Positions 23,859 through 34,144 of a stretch of 64,000 bases of DNA are shown here, in pieces. The translations under genes were made by a program, and so were the position numbers. The stretch's first letter is position 1; each line of letters starts with the position of its first letter. The stretch is from Blastomussa wellsi (Eukaryota > Cnidaria > Anthozoa > Scleractinia > Plerogyridae), in NCBI GenBank assembly GCA_947652115.1, contig OX393565.1, positions 15,983,544-16,047,543 on the forward strand, given 5' to 3'. Under the pieces are notes generated by a model. That model saw only the letters and a list, made by a program, of their open reading frames with translations. It was not told the DNA's origin and made no database searches.

Positions 23859-26800
23859 GGGCAGCTTTTAACATTTGATGCTGTTCTTTTTTATTTATTT
23901 ATTAACACTTACACAATCATAATAAACACTAAGGAAAACACACATAATAACTAGCTACATGAAGTACATCCACAAGTGGCTCTTCGCCTTGTAATCCTAA
24001 AATTACAACAATTTTTAAGTGAATATAACTGAAAAAAAAAATGTAAATATAACTGTGGATACATGAACATACCGTTATTTGATAAAATGTTAGTTAGCAA
24101 TACACTTGAAAGGATTAGAGGTAGAAATCCCAAGCCTCCCTGTGATATATACATGTATATAAATGTATATTAAGTAAGTAAGAACTATGTACTATGTATC
24201 TTCAAAGGTTTATAACACTACCCTGCATTATTTACAAACAGTTCTCATTACCAACTCACTGATGTTGTTCTTGGTGTCGTTGTCACTAGATTATGGAATA
24301 CCGGTAATTGTTACACGGCTGTGTGTCACGCTGTTGTGCTTGAGAAAGTTTGATAAACTTTTTGACGACTTTTGAAAGCAATCAGAAAATAAAGTTGTCA
24401 AAAAATAAATACCTTTGCCAAGTAGGAATGGTTTCTATCATCAGATTCTGTAAATAACCAGTTCATATTACTTGTTTTAAGTTAATTCTGAAAACCTTTA
24501 GAAGATGAGCTAACAAACTATTTAATTTTATTGTCACGACTAAGTAAAGTCTTGAGGTAAATCCGACCGATATGATTGATTCTTTTTTGTCAGCATTCTT
24601 CCATAGGATCTGTTTCCATCGAAATGGTCATACGCCATGTATGTTTTGTTATTTTTCAAAGGGACACTATCACCATTTTTAGCATGATTTTGGAAATCTC
24701 AAAAACATACATTGATCTTTGGAAGCTGAACAATAATGATTTTATTTGTATAGAAGTACTCGACAATTGATTAGAACCCATTAGAAAGTGAGGATGGAAA
24801 TGGATTGTGATATGAATTTTTGAAAACACATCAGGATGTCAGTTTTCCAAAGGTTCAAGTTTGGCTCGAAAATCATTGAAATTTTCGCATAAATGTTCCT
24901 GCAGTGTGGACTTTCTTCAAGAAATTGCTTTTCATAATTTACGTAGAGCTAATTAAGTTCTTATTACATAAACTTAGGGACCATTTTGTGAATTTCTAAC
25001 AGTTTTGGGCAATATATCATGACAGTATCCCTTTAAGGTGGCTGAACATATTTTTGCTGGGTGGTTGGCAGTATTACCCAACATGGGGTGGCTTTTAATC
25101 ACAAAAGCAAACATGGTGACCAACTTGGCAGCAAATATATCTCAAAAAAGGTCTCACCACCTCATAAAATGTTATTTACGGTTTTGCATATTGCCAGGAA
25201 GTGTAAACTACAGCGGATACATGCGCACAAGATTTGTGAGTGGATCGTTATGTAAACAAATTGAATTTTCTTGAAAATATCCAGTTATTAGAAATTGATG
25301 ATTTTTTGCATGCTTTCAGACGTCACAATATTACGACTCAAACATCTGAAGCATAAAAATAAAAATCTGACAGAGGAAATCAGTAATACACTTAGAATTT
25401 AGTAGAACATAATTTTTGTAAATAAATAAAAAGCTGTCTGGCAGAATTGCATAAAGTTCCTGCCATAGAAATATCACAGTCTCTTTAACATTATGGGCAA
25501 TTTGAAATGAAAATCTGATGAGTGGAATTTCTACAAGTGTCATATTACTAAGAAACTACTTTACTTACCCAACATACTCGATCTGTACTAGGAAATATAG
25601 CTCAGTCTGTATCACCACTGCTGCAGGCCAATAATATTCCCCAGTACATCCCTCATGCTTGGGTAATAACAGGTTCATAGTATTGTGATGATATGGTATG
25701 CACGCACTGTTATGATCAAGACAGGCAGATTATAAATGACTGACCACGCTAAACCATTTATCATTTAATATTTTGTGGTTTTGGTAATCTAATTTCTTGT
25801 CCTTCCTCCAGGTACCTAATGATTTCCTGGATCTTCAAGTTCCGATCTGGGTGACTGATTTAGGATTTCTGCCTGGTCAAGAAGCACAGTGCAGGATTGT
25901 GGTTGGTACTGGGTATCACCAGGTGCGACTGTATGACACCAAGGCACAGCGCCGACCGGTTCTAAGCTTTGATTTTGGAGAGTCTCCAGTGTCAGCATTA
26001 GCTGTGGCAGATAATGAAAAGTAAGAGAAAAACACTTCTCAACACTTCTTGTCATTTTGAGATAAAATTATTGCATCTTTTTAAGAGAGACCGTGTCACC
26101 GTTGTCAATCTAAGAGGGGATTTTCAAGGCGATTGAAGGTGAAACAGCCCTGGTAGAAATTATTTGCAGGATCCAGTCAGGGGACATGTGGCTTGAGAGT
26201 CCTTGAAAGTCTGAATTCAAGGCATTAAAGAGACTATGAAGTAAAAAAAAGAATTGTTGCTAATTTGAAAGGTATTTCAAAGTAAAGAAGAATGACATTT
26301 TCCTTTTTTAAATATCTTCTTTCGTTTTAGAGATACAGTATCGCTCAAATGTAAGTTACCACTGTCTCGTTTCTCTCGAGAAGTTTCTCGTTTCTCGCGA
26401 GTGCACTGCAAGTACCAGTGCTTCGCCTTCTATTGCAAGTACAAAATACCAGTGCTTGTATTCAGTTCGGAAACAATTGTGCGTGTATAAAAAGTATGAT
26501 GTGTGGGCGTACGACGTATCGCATCGATCGTTCAAACTAGTCAAGCTACCCTTTAGAAAAAATATCGTCAGCCGTTCGAACAGCTGGAGCTAACTCTTCG
26601 AAATAGATTGCCAGTCGTTCAAACAGTCGGAGTAATCCGTTCAAAAATGATCAGCAGCCATTCGAGCTTTACTTTGTCAAGTATTCACAAGCGGTCACGT
26701 TACGGACTTCCTTTTGTTTACAACTCAAACACCACGTGAATAGTCCCGATTCTCTTTCTTCTCCTCAGCCGCGGAGTCAGGTAATTCACCTCTTCACTTT

Positions 26801-29800
26801 GATAACATTCGATCATCGATATTCACTTCATTCAGGACTTGGATTTCATTGCAAACGAGGGAAGTGATGATCTCATAAAATTTAATCGTTCCACGACATT
26901 ATAAAGCACTAAATCAAGAATATCTCTAGACATGTTGGAGCGGTGTTTTTCAAACTTGGCACTGGAAATGTTCATCGCAAAAGAAACAAAATGACATCTG
27001 CTGTGCCATTGCTATAGCAACACTCTTTGCTCCAGTCTCTCTCTGTTAGAAGACAAAAATGAAAGAAGATAATACCATTCTTTATTTTGAAAAGCCTTTC
27101 AATTACAAGCAGCAATTATTTTTTACTTCATAGGCATTTTAAAAGTCCTTGCAGTTGGTGCTGGAAAGTCCTTGAACTTTGTAGCTAATTTCATTCCAAC
27201 CTAGATTCTCGAATGCCTATTAATTAGGGAAATTTTTTTTTACTGGCAGCAACGTGAAAAAGTAGATAAAAAGATAAACACTCCACTCAATTAGCCCCTA
27301 CACACATCAAGTATTTCCTGTTCTTGGTTTATTTAATCACTGTTCTGATTAGTTCAATACAGGGACGGGGGGGCTGGGGGGGGGGGGGCTGAAGCCCCCT
27401 CACTTTTTACGACGATGACAATTTTTTGTTTCAGTACAAGGTTCGTATTTACAAAACTTCCAAAATATTGCTGTAGCACAAAAAGTACCTGTCATTTTAC
27501 AGTTATCCAGGTTGTCTTTTTTAAGAAATATCTCATGGAGGACGTTGAAAATACCATTTCCACGTCTCTAGATTTCAAAATTTTATGGGGGAGGATGCTC
27601 CCAGACCCCCCTAGAAACTCGTGCCACCGGCGCTCATTTCCAAGCCCCCCCCCACCCACTTTCAAATACGCTCTGCCGACCCTGCAATATCTGTAATGCT
27701 AAAAGGCAAGGAAATTCAATATTCGCTCTTTCTGCTGGCATGAAAAGCAATGTCCCTCAGGGCTCCAAAATGTAAATGCACCTACATTCCTCAGTGTTGA
27801 TGAAGAATGAGGATCATTTTCTAAGCCATTGTGTCTTAGAACTCAGCTTCTTGTAGCATGATTCTTCTTATCGCATCCTGTAGTATCTTGACTCGGATCT
27901 ACACATTCCTGTTACAGATTTTTTTCAGGTTCCTTGCATACTTTTAGGATCCTAAGTAAGATCGCTTTTCAATTATGGGTAGTACCCTAAATAAGGTCCT
28001 ATATAGCTATGTAGGATCTTAAGGGGTCCCATATAATCCTTCTGTTCCTTGATAGAATTTCAACCGTGGATATTAAAAAGTGGCACATTGCTGGTTGTTT
28101 TCACTGACTCTGTTTATTTGCTTTTGGTAATCAGTCCATGGCTGCAAGTTAGTAGTATTTTGGAGATAAGGCTATTGTGACTTTTGCAGCCAGCCATTCC
28201 ACCTTTTTTAGCCTTAAGTGTGTGTTACCTTTGTATTACTATGAGCAGCACAGGATTGCAGACGGAAAGCGCATGCTGTGGAAGCCGAGAGCCAACCTCC
28301 CACCTCACCCCCGGAAACGGCTGATCACCAGTGTCCAACGTGTGTCAGAGCCTTCTGAGCCTGCATCGGACTGATCAGTCACAGCTGAACACAACCAATG
28401 AAGCCTCTGTGATTTTATTGGTGATCATTCCTGTCCCCAGAGCCCACAATTCTTCTGGTCGACTGCATCACTGATCGAGACTTCTGGACGTCCCATCTTC
28501 GGAAGTCCGCGATTCACAGACTCATTGTCAAATCTGACCAATCTGATTGGCTGAAAAAATAATGCAGAACGCGTACTCTGCGCATACTCAAAATTTGAGG
28601 GCGGCCAACCAGAAATCTTTACCAGAAATCTCGATCCCTTGCGCAGACCAGGAGGATTGTGGACTCTGGGGATGAGAATGTTCGGTGATCATCAACAACG
28701 ATGGACGGAATACAACAACAACCTTTTTAATGTTTTCTTTTTACTTTTCAGTCTTGTCATTGTAGGGAATACAGTGGGTACAATGGGAAGTATAGACCTG
28801 AGAAAGGGTAATAACAAGCTATGTACATGTATTTCAAGGGAAATGTTCTCTGTAGAGAACAGTTCTTGAATGTACGGTACTGGGGCATACCTCAGGTCTC
28901 TGAGGCATGAGGCAACTAGGAGTATTGCTTGTCTCTTTGGACGGAATACTGTTTAGAAAAAAAAAATTAATATACCCCCAGCATTTTTATTGGCCAGCCC
29001 TTTTGTTCTCATTATAGAATCAGTTGTAAAAAAGATGATAACACTGTCCAATGGATAAATTGCTACCCTAAACAGTGTAGTGCAGTGTACAGTGCATAGT
29101 ATTTATACATCATCTGAACAACTGAGTCCTAATAGAGAGAGGCACTGTGAGAGTACAAAAGTATCTTGGCTAAGAACACAACATAGTAACCGTAGCAATA
29201 GTTTACCGGAGAAACTACTTGATATGATGTGCATTGCACTACACCCGCAGCCACCTCACCCTCAGTAAAATCACAGTAAATCAATCGTAGAATGAAAGTT
29301 ATGAATAGAATAGACCATGTGACAAAGATCTTTTTTTCAAGTTTTCATATCAAACTGTCCTGTACTTCCAGGCCAGCTTCAAGGTCATTATAAAGGTTTT
29401 GCTGGAGGAATCCGCTGTATATCTTGTCTTGACAAGCAACAGATGGTCGCGTCCTGTGGACTGGATAAGTTTCTTAGGATACATCACCTTCATAACAGAA
29501 AACTTCTTAACAAGGTACGCGAAGGCTCATCTTGAACACAATTTAATAAAGGGATTTTCCGTTGCTCTGTGGTGAGCAGGTGCATTGCATTTTTTAATTC
29601 TCGGGGACAATTTATCGACGATTTATCGACTACTTGTGACTATCGCCTCTCTCAGTCTAAACTGGGTTTCAATTGTTACAATGGCTTACATTACATGCCT
29701 AGTGTCAATCCAGTGTGTTTTGGTCTCAACCCGAAGAGCAAAAACTGTATGTTTGATTTGGTGGTTGCTTTAATTGACTATTGGAATTTTGATCTCAGGT

Positions 29801-31701
29801 TTACTTGAAGTCTGCTCTCAACTGCTTGCTGTTTTCAGCCAACGAGATAGAAAAACAGGTTTGTTGTCACAAACGTTGTTGAACTTATGGGTACGCGGTT
29901 CATTTGAAAGTCACATTGAATCCTTTTGGAGAATTAGTGATTGTGATTGCAAATCAAGGAGAATAACATGATAAGGAAAAGTTCAAAACCTGTTGCCATG
30001 CCGTACTGATGACTGCTTTGAGAATTATAATTGACAATCTGAAAATTTTAGTCTGTTAGTCTAATTAATTCTTATTTGCAATGTCCATTGTTTTATTTTC
30101 TTTGACAATGGGTTTTGCAATTTATAGGTGTATATTATTTTTTTTAGGTTTCATGTTAAGTTGTCATACTTTTCGTTCCCTCATATTTTTCTGTCTCTTT
30201 CATTGGGCAAATTGTCGCTGTAGAATTACTGATTGGCAAATCACTTCTTTGTTGTCTTTTGTTAATTACAGACTACTCCAAAACACACAGATGCCAGGGG
30301 TACTGATGTGTTATCAGATGGATCACTTAAAAGGTCAGCAGAAGAGGAAAGTAGTGAAGATGATGATGAAATATGGAACAGGATGGATGTTGTTACCTCC
30401 ACTAGCAAAAGAAAACGTCTTCCACAAGGTAGGAGTTAACAGAATCAAAGCAATTTATCTTCAGGTTCATCACCCATTTCTTGACAATAGCACCACCATT
30501 TTCGGGTTTACTCCGTGTAAGAACCTGTGACTTTTTTCTTTCTTTTTGAGCTATTGTTCTGTGTTCTATATTGTTTCGAAGTTCTTTGTTGTTTTGTTCG
30601 TTCTTTGTTTTACGTCACTGGTGAGTTTCGGAGGTTCTTAAACCGAGGATGAGCCTCATTTTCCGTGTTTTTGGGCACCTCCTCTAGTCCCCACTAGTTT
30701 CTAACTGCAGTATACGTGTATTTCCCCTGTTTTAAGAAATAAAAAGTACCAAGAGAAAGAAAGACAAGCGAGAAGTCGCATCACCTGGTTCATGAAATAT
30801 TTGTGCTCAGGCCTGGAACGAGAAAATAACACTCGAGAGGAAAAAACATAAGCGCTCGCGAGGGAACAGTGACTTGAAAATTTCAAGCTTTGAGGGAAAA
30901 ACGCCACTCACGACCCGAATCTTCGTGCTATAATTACTTCACTCATTGCTCGGATGTATGACGACATCGGGTCCTACAGCGCTAGGGTCCCGGATAGATA
31001 CATCGTGTCTGACGGCACTCACCAACCGGATGTATGACGACATTTCCGTCGTACACAACAACATTGGAGTCAAACTTCACTCAGTACCCGGATATATGAC
31101 TGACACCGTGTCAAACACGGTGGTAAACGACGACACATTGTGGCTCATGAAGTTTCCATGTGCGGGTAAACGGGGAAACATATGTTATGGACGTGGAAAC
31201 AGTCGTTGTGTCCGCAACAATGTTATGCGCTTGCGGACAAACAGGGAAATATTGTGTCCGCAACAATGTGCCCTCGTTTGTCGCTGGTGTTAGACCATCA
31301 ACGACCCAGATGTGTGACGACCTTTGCTTCATGCATGTCAACGTTGTAGCCTTACTTCACTCAGTACCCGGATATGTGACAAACACCGTTCGTCCGCAAC
31401 CCGGATGTACGACGACCTTTGCTTCATGCATGTCAACGTTGTAGCCTTACTTCACTCAGTACCCGGATATGTGACAAACACCATTCGTCCACAACCCGGA
31501 TGTACGACGACCGTTGCGTAATACACGATACTGAGTACCCTCATATGTACATTCATTTTTGGAAACTCTTTGGACAGACAATGAATAAAAGAATGAAACA
31601 ATTTTCTTCTACAAGCTGCCATTGAGTTGCTTAGACCGGCATGAGAAGTACTACATTTCTTTTTGTTGTTAACAGGAACCTCTGCTCTTGAGAAACGTTG
31701 A
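14604..31701 (+). CDS. WDR74: WDR74 (WD repeat protein 74, Nsa1 orthologue), complete, 11 coding exons
   Basis: WDR74 is a nucleolar WD40 protein in 60S pre-ribosome maturation; the yeast counterpart is Nsa1, and it links to the NVL2/exosome machinery. Exons: 14604-14646, 14947-15056, 16956-17077, 22741-22801, 23365-23508, 25812-26020, 28752-28807, 29372-29514, 29799-29858, 30272-30428, 31676-31701 (TGA). All have GT-AG sites and phases match throughout; together they give 376 residues (human about 385). Diagnostic blocks that align with vertebrate WDR74: start MADVWVGSEIGFLKG, VVTCVESGQLKIW, LKLWDLNRPDDPIFRAKN, VPIWVTDLGFLPG, VGTGYHQVRLYD, QRRPVLSFDFGESP, VIVGNTVG, SIDLRKG, VASCGLDKFLRIH, VYLKSALNCLL, and a basic/acidic tail (SSEDDDEIW, SKRKRLPQ). 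The last 9-codon exon is the least certain. Introns, especially 17078-22740, are loaded with repeats. Confidence 0.92.
15340..16215. repeat. Degenerate CGTTAGA word array in WDR74 intron 2
   Basis: Blocks at 15340-15545 and 15960-16215 contain many variants of CCGTTAGAA, GTTAGCC and CATTAGA at irregular spacing, followed by TTTAGCTG repeats. The interval 15560-15950 lacks the word. The architecture is the same as at 3474-4350 with a different word. No coding potential was recognised. Confidence 0.45.
17100..17790 (+). repeat. Dispersed repeat R1, short copy in WDR74 intron 3
   Basis: It begins with a 150-bp foldback (17104-17265, arms containing AACAAATAGATGT / ACATCTATTTGTT). It continues through segments that occur in reverse order and strand at 38690-39225 (for example TTTGGATGCAATTTGTTGC, CAAACTTTGG, AAGTTTCACGTCAAA). 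It ends with the module CGTCATCATGTTT...TAGCTAATGAGC...TTTCTGCAGTTATGG, also seen at 3630-3720 and at both sides of the Polinton-like insertion. This copy is internally shorter than the one at 34090-39225. Confidence 0.65.
18050..18510. repeat. Long imperfect foldback (MITE-like)
   Basis: Arms of about 200 bp pair around a centre near 18280. For example TGGGTCTATTCCTGGCTGGA...CACAAACTGA faces TCAGTTTGTGACGTCAACCCAGGAGTAGACCCA, and TTTTTATACCATTCAAAA faces TTTTGAATGCTATAAAAA. No coding content. It lies within the WDR74 intron 17078-22740. Confidence 0.65.
18790..19380. repeat. Strand-asymmetric C/A-rich block with A-rich middle
   Basis: The plus strand is strikingly rich in C and A and poor in T at 18795-18960 and 19080-19370. 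Recurrent words are ACAACGC, AACGCTAAAACG and GCCCC. An AAAATAAATAAA stretch separates the two parts. No ORF with recognisable homology. Its origin is unknown; a degenerate repeat is most likely. Confidence 0.4.
20105..20303. mobile_element. Small foldback MITE (~200 bp)
   Basis: The left end AAGGGGGGACCCCTCACCACAAAA faces the right end TTTTGTAGTTAGGAGTCTCCCCC. Interior arms (TGCTATGATCGATGACTTTTAA / AGAAGTCATCAATAGCA) and a central CTTGTTCTATC...AATAGAACAAG hairpin also pair. A similar end, AGGGGGAGACCCCAACTACAAAAC, is at 55331-55355. Confidence 0.65.
20505..20808 (-). repeat. tRNA-derived SINE, family A, copy 2
   Basis: The minus strand has GTCGACTACCGTGCAGGAGG, then a clean B box (GGGTTCGAGTCCC). 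It then has the same body as 1215-1625, ending GATCTCACCCTGACTAG. The head is truncated before the A box. Its head abuts the helicase-like ORF that starts at 20817. Confidence 0.8.
20817..21510 (+). pseudogene. P-loop ATPase / SF3-helicase-like gene relic of a mobile replicon
   Basis: Two overlapping frames (20817-21185 and 21151-21525) read as one protein broken by a frameshift near 21170-21185. The first is a charged, helical region (KRRKKKRLSAYEVSEIIVEM..., CTDGCNREW). The second holds a Walker A motif GPVNCGKT (21289-21312), a Walker B-like ECIFLNDFRW and PWHDLLLLLEG, the layout of superfamily 3 helicases of viral or transposon replication proteins. The 3' end is cut by Tc1-like sequence near 21500, and the 5' end abuts a SINE. 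It lies on the same strand as WDR74, inside its third intron, with no splice links. The family is not recognised by name. Alternatives are another AAA+-type replicase or a DNA virus relic. Confidence 0.6.
21500..21840 (-). pseudogene. Tc1/mariner-like transposase, deletion derivative
   Basis: The minus-strand frame 21813-21616 joins an N-terminal helix-turn-helix piece (GVSKPTLYR) directly to the C-terminal catalytic motif SRSPDINPIENFF, typical of Tc1/mariner DDE transposases, where it reads SPDLNPIE. The frame then breaks. A further C-terminal piece (ERIIQTMYNFPVHIIDKIID) follows in another frame at about 21575-21515. Most of the catalytic domain is missing. The insertion seems to truncate the helicase-like relic upstream. 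Confidence 0.7.
22325..22719 (+). repeat. Dispersed repeat R2, copy 1, ending 21 bp before WDR74 exon 4
   Basis: Shares ordered blocks with the minus-strand copy at 54003-54330: CTGCTTGAAG.CTCTTACAG, TTACGCACATCAACA (reverse sense), CACATGCGAAAGTGTTTTGTTA, GAGATCTCTC, GATATCGGGTA, GGGAGCTCCGCT, and AATCTATATATTAA at the right end. No coding content. Confidence 0.65.
24655..25037. mobile_element. MITE with AAAGGGACAC-type ends
   Basis: The left end CAAAGGGACACTATCA and right end TGACAGTATCCCTTTAAGG are inverted. It is 383 bp and non-coding. It lies in the WDR74 intron 23509-25811. Confidence 0.55.
26228..27140. mobile_element. Non-autonomous foldback transposon with internal word array
   Basis: About 85-bp inverted ends: ACTATGAAGTAAAAAAAAGA, TTTGAAAGGTATTTCAAAGT and TCTTCTTTCGTTTT on the left face AAAATGAAAGAAGATAA, TTGAAAAGCCTTTCAA and TTTTTTACTTCATAGGCA on the right. 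The interior holds a short array of GTTCGAACAGCTGGAGC-like words (26540-26680). It lies in the WDR74 intron 26021-28751. Confidence 0.65.
27360..27690 (+). repeat. Dispersed poly-G-linked repeat, copy 1
   Basis: A G-run followed by GGCTGAAGCCCCC, then a body with ACTTCCAAAATATTGCTGTAGCA and GTACCTGTCATTTTACA. The same pieces appear at 33525-33990, with the body inverted. It lies in a WDR74 intron. Confidence 0.55.
28880..29240 (-). repeat. Degenerate SINE-B-like remnant, low confidence
   Basis: Scattered family-B words (GGCAACTAGGAGTATT, TACCCCCAGCATTTTTAT, GAGAGAGGCACTGTGAGAGTA) in the order seen at 7600-7770, strongly decayed and interrupted by an A-run. It lies in a WDR74 intron. Confidence 0.35.
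30940..31525 (+). repeat. Tandem repeat, 95-bp period, in last WDR74 intron
   Basis: Two nearly identical 95-bp units (about 31307-31496) plus a partial third. Each contains TACCCGGATATGTGACAAAC and CGGATGTACGACGACC. More diverged fragments of the same units (CGGATGTATGACGACAT; ACCCGGATATATGACTGACA) extend back to 30945. It is open in several frames on both strands, but I see no sign of coding selection. Confidence 0.7.
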
Positions 31702-32221
31702 TGCTTAGCTGTGAGTTGTTTGAAATAATGCCTAATGTAGTAATAACCAAAGGCTAGGCAGTGTGGGCGAGATTGATGTAGGGTGTTCAGCCTTAGCATT
31801 TGAATGATAATTTATCTTGGTTACTTATATAAAGTGATGAAAATGTTCACAAGTAGTGACCAACTCGGCTGTTAACATGTGAGAAAAAAAAACTACACCA
31901 ACTATCATGACCGTTTGATCGAGGCTTTAGTGAAGTCCACCGAATAGAGCAAAAATCGAGTCGGGCGCTAACTACATAACTGCCGCGCATGCGTTTGTAA
32001 TAGCAACTTTTGCGGGCTCCTCTGGTCACCCGCAATTAAAAATTTAACGGACAAGAGAGATTTGATGATAAACGGATCTGCGGGCTGCCATTTTGGATTT
32101 TGTTACGTGTAATCGTTCCTGCTATTGTTAGGAAGTGGACGTGAAAACGGCAAAGGACCGCGAACGATAATGCTGCTAGTTGACGTAGGATCTACAAGAG
32201 ACCTAATCAGCCAAAAATAAA

Positions 32222-32628
32222 CTAACACAAACATCACTGCAAGGCTGAAACTACGTGAAAAAATTGACTTTGCGAGACGACAACCCGACAGAAACCGATA
32301 AAGCAGGACAACTTTTTCGTTCGTATTGGAACTCGTCGGCACGGTGAATCAATTCTGAATGAAACCAGCAAGAGAGCCAGCTCAAATAAAATGCAACAAA
32401 ACCAGTGCATTACAGAACTTGATAAAGCACTGGTTTTGTTGCATTTTATTTGAGCTAACTCTCGATCTCTTGCTGGTTTCATTTAGAATTGGCACACCGT
32501 GCTGACGAGTTCCAAGAACGAAACAGCTGTCCACGGTTGTAGCCCTGCTTTATCGGTTTTTGTTGAATTGTTGTCTCGTAAAGTCAACTTTTTCACGTAG
32601 TATCAGCCTTGCAGTGATGTTGTGTTAT
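32222..32628. repeat. Large foldback (~400 bp, ~190-bp arms)
   Basis: The left arm runs from ACAAACATCACTGCAAGGCT through CGATAAAGCAGG and AACTCGTCGGCACGGTG to GCAACAAAACCAGTGC. The right arm is its reverse complement, from GCACTGGTTTTGTTGC to AGCCTTGCAGTGATGTTGTG, around a short centre at about 32413-32424. Non-coding. It lies downstream of WDR74. Confidence 0.8.
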
Positions 32629-32759
32629 TACTTGGGCTTCCCAAAGGGAGCCCAAGGTTGAAAATGCCCTTCGTTATTTTTCCTGCCTTCAGTCACAAAT
32701 CGCCGTCTGGGCCCTAAAACGCATGCGTGCCTTCTTATTGTCTCTGAGTATGCGCATGA

Positions 32760-33001
32760 TAAGGCCTGGTTCACACTTGCGACATAAGGCCGACATAACG
32801 ACAAGGTCACGCAAATGCAAAAAATACCTTACACTTATGTTTTGTGTCACCAGTGTCAACAACACAACATAACGACACAGCAGTAACATAATGACATAAA
32901 GCTACATGAACATAACGACATAAGGAAAAGATTGATCTTTTCTTTATGTCGTTATGTCCATGTCGTTATGTCGTTATGTCGCTAGTGTGAACCAGGCTTT
33001 A
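32760..33001. mobile_element. MITE with AAGCCTGGTTCACACT ends and CGACATAA repeats
   Basis: The left end AAGGCCTGGTTCACACTTGC and right end GCTAGTGTGAACCAGGCTTT are inverted and bounded by TA on both sides. The subterminal regions are repeats of CGACATAACGACATAA in opposite orientations. 242 bp, non-coding. Confidence 0.8.
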
Positions 33002-33139
33002 GAGAGCACGCACAGACGTACGTGGTTAAAAAATGGTGGAGTTATATCAAGCGTCGTCTTTGAAAGGAAGCACGAATACTATGATTTCTTCTCCGCTCAA
33101 GCCACATACAAATGCACACACCGTTTGCAGTGGACCCAC

Positions 33140-33375
33140 ACCGAACGTTTTTGAGCGTTTTATGAAAGGGTCGCTCCGCGGACTATACGGGAGATCAATT
33201 TACGAGCGAACATTTCTTAGTGAACCTATCAAGAACCTCAAGAACCATGCTATATCAAATGAGCTATCCAATGTTAATCATGCAAAGAAGCATTTGCTCA
33301 AGCGTTGTCGAGCGTTTTATGAAAGGGTCGCTCCGCGGACTTTACGAGCGAACATTTCTGAGTGAAACTATCAAG
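33140..33375 (+). repeat. Direct duplication with TTTATGAAAGGGTCGCTCCG unit
   Basis: The block from GAGCGTTTTATGAAAGGG through TACGAGCGAACATTTC to TATCAAGAAC occurs twice (about 33149-33233 and 33309-33377), about 160 bp apart. No recognisable protein. Confidence 0.65.
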
Positions 33376-33524
33376 AACTTCGAGCGATCCAATGGCAATC
33401 GAATCGATTGCCAATTTCATCTGAATCAGCCAGTGTGTGAAGTACATCATGTGCATGCGATTTAATTAAATTATGCACGAAGCTTTTTACAGAGAAACGT
33501 TAAACCCTTCTTCAACGTTCTCTA

Positions 33525-33990
33525 TGAGATATTTCTTAAAAAAAGACAACCTGGATAAGTGTAAAATGACAGGTACTTTTTTTGCTACAGCAATATTTTG
33601 GAAGTTTTGTAAGCTTGATACATATTTTTCAGCCTTCCACGATATTTCCCGGCTTTAGTACACTAACCTGGGTTTTTACACTGGCTCCCCGTGTGTGGAA
33701 AGGATGCACGTAAGGAAGTACGTAACCACGAAAAGTTTCCGACAGGTTTTAAACAAGGTTGTAGCTTTGTAAATTCTCGTCACTAAATGAAGCAAGTAGG
33801 ATTCAAGCACTTGTTTCGTTAGTACTCTATGTATTTTACGTCTTTTCTCAAATAACTACTGAGCTTGAATTGAATTAACGTTAACGGAAGTATTTAAAGT
33901 TTCCTTTTTTCATTATTTCTTCATACGAACCCTATATCGTCGTTAAAAGTGGGGGGGGGGGGGGGGGGGGCTGAAGCCCCCCCGATTCCG
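33525..33990 (-). repeat. Dispersed poly-G-linked repeat, copy 2
   Basis: 33525-33620 is the reverse complement of 27440-27545 (ACAGGTACTTTTTTTGCTAC, TATTTTGGAAGTTTTGTAAG). A G-run with GGCTGAAGCCCCC lies at 33951-33980. Rearranged relative to copy 1. Confidence 0.5.
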
Positions 33991-34144
33991 CCGTACCTGA
34001 GTGACATACTGTAAAAGATGTATTTTTAATCCCCCCTGTAATAAACTCTCCCAGCCTGGAACTTAAGGCCCCAAGGGTATACGTGAATTTGAATGAAATA
34101 TTGTTCTTACCATAACTGCAGAAATTCTCGCGCGCTCATTGGCT

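Noticed and set aside
30940..31525. CRISPR-like array
   Set aside because: Unit length of 95 bp, few units, no short conserved repeat with unique spacers; also a eukaryotic intron.
30946..31625. Several overlapping open frames with repeated peptides
   Set aside because: They arise from the 95-bp tandem repeat in the last WDR74 intron and have no splice or codon evidence.
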